Positions 38,089-45,698 of a DNA stretch of 46,693 nucleotides are shown here, piece after piece. This stretch comes from DATJZH01 sp035499215. Its GTDB lineage: Bacteria > Actinomycetota > Actinomycetes > Streptosporangiales > Streptosporangiaceae. A model generated the notes under the pieces. The model was not told the DNA's origin, searched no databases, and saw nothing but the letters and a program-made list of their open reading frames with translations. The stretch is taken from the NCBI GenBank assembly GCA_035499215.1, contig DATJZH010000409.1:1-46693 (forward strand), written 5' to 3'. Within the stretch, counting starts at the first letter, position 1. Each line of letters starts with the position of its first letter. Made by a program: the position numbers and the translations under genes.

Positions 38089-38977
38089 TCAGCCCGGGCC
38101 TGCGCCGAGCCCGCCGAGTACCGACTGGCGGAACTGGCTGTTGCACGCCTGCTGCGCGGACAGTGTCTGCGCGTCGGTGAGGCACCGGCTGTACGTGCTG
38201 AGCTGGCTGGAGTACAACGCCAATGTCACGAGGAAGAGCAGGCTCAGCAAGGACGCGAGCGCGCCGAATATCGTCCCGGCGATCGCACCGCGCGGGCGCA
38301 TGGTCCCGCCGCGGCGGGCTTTGCGCATCGCGGTGATAGCCAGCACGCACGCGGCCGGGCCGGTCACCAGGCTGAAGATCACCAGGTAGACGCCGCGGTG
38401 CACATTGCTGCTGACTCCGAGCAGCGCGAGCAGGGCAAGGAGCCCGAAGACGAGTCCGGCAATGGCGCGCTGCTGAACCTCGCGCTGAGCGGCCCCGGAT
38501 GGCCGGGGCGGGGCGGGGCGATTGGGCTGGAACACCGGCCCGCCGGGCTGGCCTGGCCCGCCAGGCCGCTGGAATCCGGGCCCGCCGGGCTGCTGCGACC
38601 AGCCGGGCTGCTGCTGCGGGCCGCCGGACTGCCCGGGCGGATGCTGAGGCCAGCCGGACTGCCCGGGCGCACCGGGCTGTTCCGGGGACTGCCCGGGCCG
38701 GCCGTGCGGGCCTGGCCCACTGCCGGCCGGGCTGTCGGGCGGCTGGTCACCCGGCGCGCCGGGCTGCGGTGAGTATCCGCCGGGCGCAGGCGCGGGCCGC
38801 TGACCGGCGGGCTGATCGGGGAAGTGCAGCCTGGGCAGCCCGGCGACTCTGTCCTGCGGCTCGTTCTCCTGCGGCTCAGCTGGAAAGCTCAGCGGGCGCG
38901 GCGGTCTCTGGTCGGCGGGCAGGGCCGGCCCCTTCCTGGCAGAACCGCCCGGCGGGCGGTACCAGCCTCTATTCCAT
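38089..38977 (-). CDS. Pro/Gly/Gln-rich DUF4190-like membrane protein; start apparently frameshifted
   Basis: The open frame runs from 38976 down to the stop at 38089 (about 295 codons). The N-terminal 145 residues are Pro/Gly/Gln-rich (RGWYRPPGGSARKGPALPAD and repeats such as GPGQPGGP); then comes a membrane part with two helices (AIAGLVFGLLALLALLG and GTIFGALASLLSLLFLVTLA), typical of DUF4190-like proteins, and a short C-terminal tail with two Cys. The frame has no ATG, GTG or TTG before a GTG at 38535, which would cut off the whole Pro-rich part. An ATG at 38977-38975 is one base out of frame: deleting one A of the AA pair at 38972-38973 would give MDRGWYRPPGG. So the start is either frameshifted, a sequence error, or non-standard. 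Confidence 0.65.
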
Positions 38978-39118
38978 CACCAGCGGCGCCCCAACGCGTC
39001 CAGCCTGTCGCAGCGCAGCGCCTGGCAGTTGCCGGCGGTTACCGTTTCCGAGGGTAAGCACGCCTGGTCGTGAGGCAGCGCGTCAGCGCCGCGGCGGCGA
39101 GGATGCGGTCAGGTGCGG

Positions 39119-39124
39119 GACAAT
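39119..39124 (+). promoter_or_regulatory. Possible -10 box for purN
   Basis: GACAAT, five bases before the purN ATG at 39130; no ribosome site is present. Compare CACAAT before folD. Confidence 0.35.
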
Positions 39125-39129
39125 GGCGT

Positions 39130-39738
39130 ATGCCCAGTCGGGTGGTCGTGCTGGTATCGGGCGCGGGAACTAACCTGCAGGCGCTGCTCGACGCATGCGC
39201 CGACGGATCCTACGGCGCGCGGGTGGCGGCGGTGGGCGCCGACCGGACCGGCATCGCCGGGCTTGACCGGGCGCGCGATGCCGGGATCGAGACGTTCAGC
39301 TGCGCGCTCGGCAACTTCGCCGAGCGCGGGCAATGGGACCTCGCCCTCACCGCCGCCTGCGCTGCCTTCGAGCCTGACCTGGTCATCCTCGCGGGCTTCA
39401 TGAAGCTGGTCGGGCCCTGCTTCCTGGATCGGTTCGGCGGCCGCCTGATTAACACTCATCCCGCCTTGCTACCGTCATTCCCCGGCATGCACGCTGTACG
39501 CGATGCTCTTGGCTACGGCGTGAAGATCACGGGCTGCACCGTGTTCCTGGTGGACGCGGGCACCGACACCGGCCCGGTGATCGCCCAGGCGGCGGTGCCG
39601 GTCCTTGACGACGACGACGAGGCGTCACTGCACGAGCGGATCAAAGTGGCAGAGCGCGCGCTGCTGACGCAGACCGTAGGCCGGATGGTCCGCGAGGGAT
39701 GGTCAGTCCAGGGCCGGAAAGTGAGGATCGGCAGTTGA
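39130..39738 (+). CDS. purN: Phosphoribosylglycinamide formyltransferase
   Basis: 202 residues from ATG 39130 (MPSRVVVLVSGAGTNLQALL). It adds the formyl group of 10-formyl-THF to GAR in purine synthesis. Motifs: VSGAGTNLQALLDAC (phosphate loop), VILAGFMKLVGPCFLDRF, LINTHPALLPSFPGMHAVRD with catalytic Asn and His, and TVFLVDAGTDTGPVIAQAAV with catalytic Asp. Its TGA overlaps the purH start (TTGA), so the two are coupled. Confidence 0.97.
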   Translation: MPSRVVVLVSGAGTNLQALLDACADGSYGARVAAVGADRTGIAGLDRARDAGIETFSCALGNFAERGQWDLALTAACAAFEPDLVILAGFMKLVGPCFLDRFGGRLINTHPALLPSFPGMHAVRDALGYGVKITGCTVFLVDAGTDTGPVIAQAAVPVLDDDDEASLHERIKVAERALLTQTVGRMVREGWSVQGRKVRIGS

Positions 39739-41324
39739 GCAAGGTAGCCATCAGGCGCGCTCTGATCAGCGTCTACGACAAGTCGGGACTGCGGGCTCTG
39801 GCCGGCGCGCTGCATGCGGCGGGCATCGAGATTGTCTCGACCGGGAGCACTGCGGCGGCGATTTCGGCCGCCGGCGTCCCGGTGACCGCGGTCGAGACGG
39901 TGACCGGGTTCCCCGAGTGCCTGGACGGCCGGGTCAAGACGCTGCATCCGGCGGTACACGCCGGGCTGCTCGCCGATGTCCGCCTGCCCGGGCATGCCGC
40001 GCAGCTCACGGAGCTGTCGATCGCTCCCTTCGAGCTGCTGGTCTCCAATCTCTATCCGTTCGAGCAGACGGTGGCGGGCGGCGGGACACCGCAGGAGTGC
40101 GTCGAGCAGATCGACATCGGCGGCCCGGCGATGGTCCGCGCCGCCGCCAAGAACCACGCCAGCGTTGCCGTGATCACCAGCCCGGCGCAGTACGGCGACC
40201 TGCAGGCCGCCATCCGCGCTGGCGGTTTCACCCTCGGGCAGCGCCGCCGCCTGGCCGCCGTGGCCTACGCGCACACGGCCGCCTACGATGCTGCCGTCGC
40301 TTCCTGGTTCGCCGCGGCGTACGCGCCCGACTCGACTGCCCGCCAGACCGGCTGGCCGGACGTCATCGGGGCGCTATGGACCCGCCGGGACGTGCTGCGC
40401 TACGGCGAGAACCCGCATCAGCGCGGCGCCCTGTACGCCAGCGCCGGCGGCGCAGTGCCGGCGGGCGGTCTGGCCGCGGGCGGCATCGCGGCCGCCGAGC
40501 AGCTGCATGGCAAGGCGATGTCGTACAACAACTACGTGGACGCGGACGCCGCCCGCCGGGCCGCCTTCGCGTTCGCCGGGCCATGTGTGGCGATCATGAA
40601 GCACGCCAACCCGTGCGGCATCGGCGTGGGCGCCGACCTGGCGGACGCGCACGCCAAGGCGCATGCCTGCGACCCGGTCTCGGCGTACGGCGGGGTCATA
40701 GCCGCCAACGGCCAGGTCACCGCTGCAATGGCCGCGCAGATCGCCGAGGTCTTCACCGAGGTGATCATCGCGCCGGGCTTCGAGCCCGCCGCCCTGGAGA
40801 TCCTGACCAGGAAGAAGAACCAGCGGCTGCTGCGCTGCCCGCCGCCTGAGCCGGGCCACCGGCTCGACTGGCGGCAGGTCAGCGGCGGGCTGCTGATGCA
40901 GTCCGCTGACCCGCTGAGCGAACCGGGTGACCGGGCCGCCGGGTGGCGGCTGGCAGCAGGCCCGGCAGCCGGCGACGACGACGCGCGGGACCTGGAGTTC
41001 GCGTGGCGGGCGTGCCGGTACGTCAAGTCCAACGCGATCCTGCTCGCCTCCGGGCAGGCCGCCGTCGGGATCGGCATGGGACAGGTCAACCGGGTGGACT
41101 CGGCCAGGCTCGCGGTGGCCAGGGCGGGGGAGCGTGCCCGCGGTTCGGTTGCCGCCAGCGATGCCTTCTTTCCCTTCGCCGACGGCCTGCAGGTACTCGC
41201 CGCCGCGGGCGTGCGCGCCGTGGTCGAGCCGGGCGGCTCGGTGCGAGATGATGAGGTCATCTCCGCCGCCGAGGAAGCCGGAATCAGCCTGTATTTCACC
41301 GGCGTGCGCCACTTCTACCACTGA
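39735..41324 (+). CDS. purH: Bifunctional AICAR formyltransferase/IMP cyclohydrolase
   Basis: 529 residues from TTG 39735, with GAGGA seven bases upstream inside purN; the first residues (M)SKVAIRRALISVYDKSGL match the family start. Last two steps of IMP synthesis. N-terminal MGS-like cyclohydrolase domain: IEIVSTGSTAAAISAAGVPV, CLDGRVKTLHPAVHAGLLAD, NLYPFEQTVAGGGTP. C-terminal transformylase: LRYGENPHQRGALYAS, QLHGKAMSYNNYVDADAARR, IMKHANPCGIGVG, CDPVSAYGGVIAANG, AVGIGMGQVNRVDSARLA, ASDAFFPFADGLQVLAAAGV. Full length. Confidence 0.97.
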   Translation: MSKVAIRRALISVYDKSGLRALAGALHAAGIEIVSTGSTAAAISAAGVPVTAVETVTGFPECLDGRVKTLHPAVHAGLLADVRLPGHAAQLTELSIAPFELLVSNLYPFEQTVAGGGTPQECVEQIDIGGPAMVRAAAKNHASVAVITSPAQYGDLQAAIRAGGFTLGQRRRLAAVAYAHTAAYDAAVASWFAAAYAPDSTARQTGWPDVIGALWTRRDVLRYGENPHQRGALYASAGGAVPAGGLAAGGIAAAEQLHGKAMSYNNYVDADAARRAAFAFAGPCVAIMKHANPCGIGVGADLADAHAKAHACDPVSAYGGVIAANGQVTAAMAAQIAEVFTEVIIAPGFEPAALEILTRKKNQRLLRCPPPEPGHRLDWRQVSGGLLMQSADPLSEPGDRAAGWRLAAGPAAGDDDARDLEFAWRACRYVKSNAILLASGQAAVGIGMGQVNRVDSARLAVARAGERARGSVAASDAFFPFADGLQVLAAAGVRAVVEPGGSVRDDEVISAAEEAGISLYFTGVRHFYH

Positions 41325-41384
41325 CCGGCGCCACCATGGCCGGGCAGCGGCGCGCCGGACGGACCGCTCACGACGCTGATCGGG

Positions 41385-41390
41385 CACAAT
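41385..41390 (+). promoter_or_regulatory. Possible -10 box for folD
   Basis: CACAAT, seven bases before ATG 41398. No ribosome site; an ATG at 41389 overlaps this box and would add three residues. Confidence 0.35.
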
Positions 41391-41397
41391 GGCAGTG

Positions 41398-42246
41398 ATG
41401 ACTGCGATCACACTGGACGGCAACGCCGCCGCCGCCGCGATACGCGAGGATCTCACCAGGCGGGTCGCCAGGCTGGCCGCGCGCGGCGCCGCGCCTGGTC
41501 TGGGCACAGTGCTGGTCGGCGAGGACCCCGGCAGCCGGGTCTACGTGAATGCCAAGCACCGGGACTGCGCGCAGGTCGGCATCCGGTCCATCCGCCGCGA
41601 CCTGCCGGCCACAGCCAGCCAGCAGCAGGTCGAGGACGTGGTCGCCGAGCTGAACGCCGATCCGGCTTGCACCGGTTACATCGTGCAGCTTCCGCTGCCG
41701 GCTGGTCTCGACCCGCGGCCGGTGCTGCACCTGATGGACCCGGCCAAGGATGCGGACGGCCTGCACCCGGTCAGTCTCGGCAAGCTGGTCCTCGGTGAGC
41801 CGGGGCCGCTGCCGTGCACGCCGCACGCCATCGTGGAGCTGCTGCGCCGTTTCGGCGTGCCGATCGCCGGCGCCGATGTCACCGTCATCGGCCGCGGCAT
41901 CACCGTCGGGCGATCGCTCGGGCTGCTCCTGACCCGGCGCAGCGAGAACGCCACGGTGACGCTCTGCCACACCGGTACCAGGGACCTTGCCGCACACACC
42001 AGGACCGCTGACATCGTCGTGGTGGCTGCGGGCAGGCCCGGTCTGCTGACCGCGGACATGATCCGGCCGGGGGCCGCGGTGCTGGACGTCGGCATTACCC
42101 GCACGGATGCCGGCCTGGTCGGCGATGTGGACCCCGGCGTCGCCGAGGTGGCCGGGCATCTCGCGCCGATGCCCGGTGGCGTCGGCCCGATGACCAGGGC
42201 CATGCTGCTCGCCAACGTGGTCGAGGCCGCCGAGCTGCGAAGCTGA
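41398..42246 (+). CDS. folD: Methylenetetrahydrofolate dehydrogenase/cyclohydrolase
   Basis: 282 residues from ATG 41398 (MTAITLDGNAAAAAIREDLT); ATG 41389 is an alternative. Interconverts 5,10-methylene-THF and 10-formyl-THF, the cofactor of PurN and PurH, which fits the position after purH. Motifs: VGEDPGSRVYVNAKHRDCAQ with the catalytic Lys, VQLPLPAGLDPRPVLHLMDP, KDADGLHPVSLGKL, VTVIGRGITVGRSLGLLLTR (NADP loop), and the C-terminal APMPGGVGPMTRAMLLAN. In the NADP loop GRG replaces the common GRS, as in other actinobacteria. In many actinobacteria DUF3017 and mdh follow folD; here etfB follows. Confidence 0.96.
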   Translation: MTAITLDGNAAAAAIREDLTRRVARLAARGAAPGLGTVLVGEDPGSRVYVNAKHRDCAQVGIRSIRRDLPATASQQQVEDVVAELNADPACTGYIVQLPLPAGLDPRPVLHLMDPAKDADGLHPVSLGKLVLGEPGPLPCTPHAIVELLRRFGVPIAGADVTVIGRGITVGRSLGLLLTRRSENATVTLCHTGTRDLAAHTRTADIVVVAAGRPGLLTADMIRPGAAVLDVGITRTDAGLVGDVDPGVAEVAGHLAPMPGGVGPMTRAMLLANVVEAAELRS

Positions 42247-42560
42247 CCGCGGGCCCCGGCCGCCGCCGCGACGGGGCGCCGGGACCGGCCTGAGGCCTGG
42301 TCGGCACCACCTACTGGCGGGTAACATAAATGGAGGCTTTCGGCTGGCTCAGGCGCCCGCCAGCCTGCTGCCAGCCGGGAGCGGCTGGTGCCAGCCGGGA
42401 GCCATCAGGCACCCGCCGGGAGCCACGAGGCACCCAAAGTGCGGGCCGCCGCGGGCGTTTGACAGGCTTATCCTGCCGCAGCGGGGCAGATTCCCGCCTG
42501 GCGGGCACGTAACGGCCGCAACGGGCCGCTAGTTTCGCTAAGGGAGGTCGGCCGCCGGTC
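42247..42560. other. Intergenic region between folD and etfB
   Basis: 314 bases without a gene. It holds a cluster of short direct repeats (42369-42435), TTGACA at 42459-42464, and TAGTTT at 42530-42535 about 25 bases before the etfB start, followed by the purine-rich AGGGAGG at 42541-42547. TAGTTT plus AGGGAGG would make a short-leader transcript for etfBA. The TTGACA is too far from TAGTTT to be its -35 partner. Confidence 0.5.
42369..42435. repeat. Cluster of short direct repeats in the folD-etfB gap
   Basis: TGCCAGCCGGGAGC at 42369-42382 and 42389-42402 (20-base period); GAGCCATCAGGCACCC at 42399-42414 and GAGCCACGAGGCACCC at 42420-42435 (21-base period, two mismatches). Confidence 0.85.
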
Positions 42561-43340
42561 ATGAACATCGTCGTCTGCGTGAAACAGGTCCCCGATACAT
42601 GGTCCGAGCGCATGCTCCAGTCCGCTGACTCGACGCTCGACCGTGACTCGGCCGACGCCGTGATCAACGAGCTGGACGAGTACGCCATCGAAGAGGGCCT
42701 GCGCCAGGCCGAGGCACATGGCGGTGAGGTGACCATCGTGTCCATGGGCCCGGAGCGGACCAGCGAGTCCATCCGCAAGGCCCTGTCGATGGGCGCGGGC
42801 AAGGCCGTGCACATCACTGATGACGCGCTGCACGGCTCGGACGCGATGGTCACCTCCGCGGTCATCGCCCGGGTGCTCGGCCGGATTGGTTTCGACCTGG
42901 TGATTCTCGGTTCTGAGTCGACCGATGCGCGGATGGGGGCGATGGCCGCGATGCTGGCCGAGCGGCTCGGCGTCCCGCAGCTGTCGCTGGCCAGCCAGGT
43001 TGAGATCGACGGAACGTCGGTCAGCATCCACCGTCAGGCGGATTACGGCTACGACACGGTCGAGGCCAGCCTGCCCGCCGTGGTGAGCGTGGTCGAGAAG
43101 ATCAACGAGCCGCGCTACCCGTCCTTCAAGGGGATCATGGCGGCGAAGAAGAAGCCCGTCGAGAAGCTGGCCCTCGCCGACATCGGCATCGACAAGGACC
43201 AGGTGGGCCTGGCCGCGAGCGCGAGCGAGGTGGTCAGCTTCGTCAGCCGCCCGCCGCGCCAGGCGGGCACGATCGTCACCGATGATGATGACGGCGGCAC
43301 CAAGGCAGCCGAGTTCCTGGCGGCGCGGAAGTTCATCTGA
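42561..43340 (+). CDS. etfB: Electron transfer flavoprotein beta subunit
   Basis: 259 residues, ATG 42561 (MNIVVCVKQVPDTWSERMLQ). With EtfA it carries electrons from acyl-CoA dehydrogenases to the membrane quinone pool. Motifs: VINELDEYAIEEGLRQAEAH, VTIVSMGPERTSESIRKALS, LVILGSESTDARMGAMAAML and the family loop around ALADIGIDKDQVGL. GGAGG lies 13 bases before the start, a long spacing. Operon with etfA. Confidence 0.95.
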   Translation: MNIVVCVKQVPDTWSERMLQSADSTLDRDSADAVINELDEYAIEEGLRQAEAHGGEVTIVSMGPERTSESIRKALSMGAGKAVHITDDALHGSDAMVTSAVIARVLGRIGFDLVILGSESTDARMGAMAAMLAERLGVPQLSLASQVEIDGTSVSIHRQADYGYDTVEASLPAVVSVVEKINEPRYPSFKGIMAAKKKPVEKLALADIGIDKDQVGLAASASEVVSFVSRPPRQAGTIVTDDDDGGTKAAEFLAARKFI

Positions 43341-43372
43341 TCTCTGACCGACTAGCTGGAGGGCCGCCGTCA

Positions 43373-44329
43373 ATGGCTGAGATCCTGGTACTCGCCGATC
43401 ACGAAGGCGATGCTGTCAAGAAGGTCACCCTGGAATTGCTGACCCTGGCCCGCAGGTTCGGCGAGCCGGCGGCCGTGTGGGCTGGCGAGGGCGCCTCGGC
43501 TGGCCGAGACAAGCTCGCTGAGTACGGTGCCGCGAAGGTCTACGTCGCCGCCGGGCCGGAGTTCGACGAATACGTGACGGCGCCCAAGGCGGAGCTGCTG
43601 GCCTGGCTGGTGGCGGAGAAGTCGCCGGCCGCGGTGCTGCTGGCGAGCACGGCCGAGGGCAAGGAGCTGGCCGGCCGGCTGGCGGTGAAGACCGGGTCGG
43701 GAGTGCTCAGCGACGTTGTCGGCCTCGCCGACGGCCTCGTCGCCGAGCAGTCGATCTTCGGCGGCGCGATCATCGTCCAGTCCAGGGTCCGGACCGGCAC
43801 GCCGATCATCGCGGTGCGGCCGAACTCGGTGGCGCCCGAGACCGCGCCGGGGGCGGCGGAGGTCGAGCAGGTGAGCATCAGCGTCAGCGACGCTGCCAAG
43901 GCCACCAGGATCACCGGCCGGGTGGTGCAGGAGCGCGGCGAGCGGCCCGAGCTCACCGAGGCATCCATCGTGGTCTCCGGCGGCCGCGGTGTCGGCGCCG
44001 CCGAGAACTTCGCGCTGATCGAGAAGCTGGCCGACTCGCTCGGCGCGGCCGTCGGCGCCTCCCGCGCCGCGACCGACGCCGGCTGGTACCCGCACCAGTT
44101 CCAGGTCGGCCAGACGGGCAAGACGGTCTCGCCCCAGCTTTACCTGGCCGTGGGCATCTCCGGTGCGATCCAGCACCGGGCCGGCATGCAGACCGCAAAG
44201 ACGATCATGGTGGTCAACAAGGATCTCGAGGCGCCCATCTTCGAGCTCGCGGATTTCGGTGTCGTCGGTGACCTGTTCAAGGTGGTTCCGCAGCTGCTGG
44301 AGGAGATCGAGCGGCGGTCGGCGAGCTGA
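43373..44329 (+). CDS. etfA: Electron transfer flavoprotein alpha subunit
   Basis: 318 residues, ATG 43373 with GGAGGG nine bases upstream, 32 bases after etfB. C-terminal FAD domain signature: IVVSGGRGVGAAENFALIEK, LGAAVGASRAATDAGWYPHQ, QVGQTGKTVSPQLYLAVGIS, GAIQHRAGMQTAKTIMVVNK and APIFELADFGVVGDLFKVVP. The N-terminal domain matches the usual alpha fold. Length is normal. Confidence 0.97.
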   Translation: MAEILVLADHEGDAVKKVTLELLTLARRFGEPAAVWAGEGASAGRDKLAEYGAAKVYVAAGPEFDEYVTAPKAELLAWLVAEKSPAAVLLASTAEGKELAGRLAVKTGSGVLSDVVGLADGLVAEQSIFGGAIIVQSRVRTGTPIIAVRPNSVAPETAPGAAEVEQVSISVSDAAKATRITGRVVQERGERPELTEASIVVSGGRGVGAAENFALIEKLADSLGAAVGASRAATDAGWYPHQFQVGQTGKTVSPQLYLAVGISGAIQHRAGMQTAKTIMVVNKDLEAPIFELADFGVVGDLFKVVPQLLEEIERRSAS

Positions 44330-44367
44330 CTGGCCGCCCGGGCGGTTCCGGTGCGGCCGTGCCCGGC

Positions 44368-44373
44368 TACGCT
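44368..44373 (+). promoter_or_regulatory. Possible -10 box for the cysteine desulfurase gene
   Basis: TACGCT, nine bases before ATG 44383. No ribosome site at usual distance. Confidence 0.4.
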
Positions 44374-44382
44374 GAGATCATC

Positions 44383-45612
44383 ATGGGACATCTCGACAAC
44401 GCTGGCGGCCGCCCGCAGGCAGTTCCCGGGCCAGCTCCGAGCACGCCGGTCTACCTCGACCACGCGGCGACGACGCCGCTGCTGCCCGAGGCGCTGGCCG
44501 CGATGACGGCCGAGCTGGCGCAGGTCGGGAACCCGTCATCGCTGCACAACGAGGGCCGCCGGGCGCGCCGTGTCGTCGAGGAGTCACGCGAGCAGATCGC
44601 GGAGTGCTACGGCGCCAGGCCCAGCGAGGTCGTGTTCACCGGCGGCGGCACCGAGGCCGACAATCTGGCTGTCAAGGGCCTGTACTGGGCACGCCGGGCG
44701 GCCGATCCGGGCCGGCGCAGGATCCTGGCCCCGGCGATCGAGCATCACGCGGTGCTGGACTGCCTGTACTGGCTGGCCGAGCATGAGAACGCGAGAATTA
44801 CCTGGCTGCCGGTCGGTGGCACCGGCCTGGTCAGCCCGGCGGCGCTGCGGGCGGCCATTGACGCCGGCCCGGCCAGCGTCGCCCTCGTCACGATCATGTG
44901 GGCGAACAATGAGGTCGGGACCGTGCAGCCGGTGGCCCGGCTGGCCGAGATCGCGCGCGAGTACCAGATTCCGTTCCACAGCGATGCGGTCCAGGCGGCC
45001 GGCCAGCTGCCGGTGGATCTGGCCAGCTCCGGCGCGACGGCGCTGACCATCACCGCGCACAAGATCGGCGGCCCGGTGGGGGCCGGGGCACTGCTGCTCG
45101 CCAGGGGCGCAGACCTGGTGCCCGTCCTGCACGGCGGCGGCCAGGAGCGTGGCGTCCGCTCGGGCACCCTCGACGCCGCGGCGATCAGGGCGTTCGCGGT
45201 CGCCGCGTCGATCGCGACGATGAGCCGCTGCGATGAGGCCAAGCGCCTGGCGGAGCTGCGGGACGACATGATCGCCGAGGTCCTGTCAGCGGTACCGGAC
45301 GCGGTGCTGAACGGCGCTCCGCCCGGTCCCGGCCGCCTGCCGGGCAGCGCGCACTTCTCCTTCCCCGGCTGTGAGGGGGATGCGCTGCTGATGCTGCTGG
45401 ACGCCAAGGGCATCGCCTGCTCCACCGGGTCCGCCTGCACGGCTGGCATCGCCCAGCCCAGTCACGTGCTGCTGGCGATGGGCGCCGACGAGGCGCGGGC
45501 CCGCGGGTCGCTGCGGTTCTCTCTCGGCCGGTCCAGCTCACAGGCGGACGTGGACGCGCTCGGCGCGGTCATCGGCGAGGTCGTCGAGCGAGCGCGCCGC
45601 GCCGCGCGATGA
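44383..45612 (+). CDS. Cysteine desulfurase (NifS/IscS family)
   Basis: 409 residues from ATG 44383; a GTG at 44359 in frame is possible but lies over the likely -10 box. PLP enzyme that takes sulfur from cysteine. Motifs: VYLDHAATTPLLPEALAAM, VVFTGGGTEADNLAVKGLYW, IEHHAVLDCLYWLAEHE, IMWANNEVGTVQPVARLA, PFHSDAVQAAGQLPVDL, TITAHKIGGPVGAGAL with PLP lysine K227, and IACSTGSACTAGIAQPSHVL with the persulfide cysteine C352. The next gene is mnmA, so it probably supplies sulfur for tRNA thiolation, as known for similar pairs; a role in Fe-S assembly is also possible. Confidence 0.94.
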   Translation: MGHLDNAGGRPQAVPGPAPSTPVYLDHAATTPLLPEALAAMTAELAQVGNPSSLHNEGRRARRVVEESREQIAECYGARPSEVVFTGGGTEADNLAVKGLYWARRAADPGRRRILAPAIEHHAVLDCLYWLAEHENARITWLPVGGTGLVSPAALRAAIDAGPASVALVTIMWANNEVGTVQPVARLAEIAREYQIPFHSDAVQAAGQLPVDLASSGATALTITAHKIGGPVGAGALLLARGADLVPVLHGGGQERGVRSGTLDAAAIRAFAVAASIATMSRCDEAKRLAELRDDMIAEVLSAVPDAVLNGAPPGPGRLPGSAHFSFPGCEGDALLMLLDAKGIACSTGSACTAGIAQPSHVLLAMGADEARARGSLRFSLGRSSSQADVDALGAVIGEVVERARRAAR

Positions 45613-45684
45613 CGCCGGTGCACGAAGCGGCCAGTCTCGGCCTGTCACCTCGCACGGACGATGACCGCACCGCCTTGCCGCGAA

Positions 45685-45690
45685 TACCCT
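45685..45690 (+). promoter_or_regulatory. Probable -10 box before mnmA
   Basis: TACCCT, eight bases before ATG 45699; no ribosome site visible. Confidence 0.4.
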
Positions 45691-45698
45691 GGTAGCCG

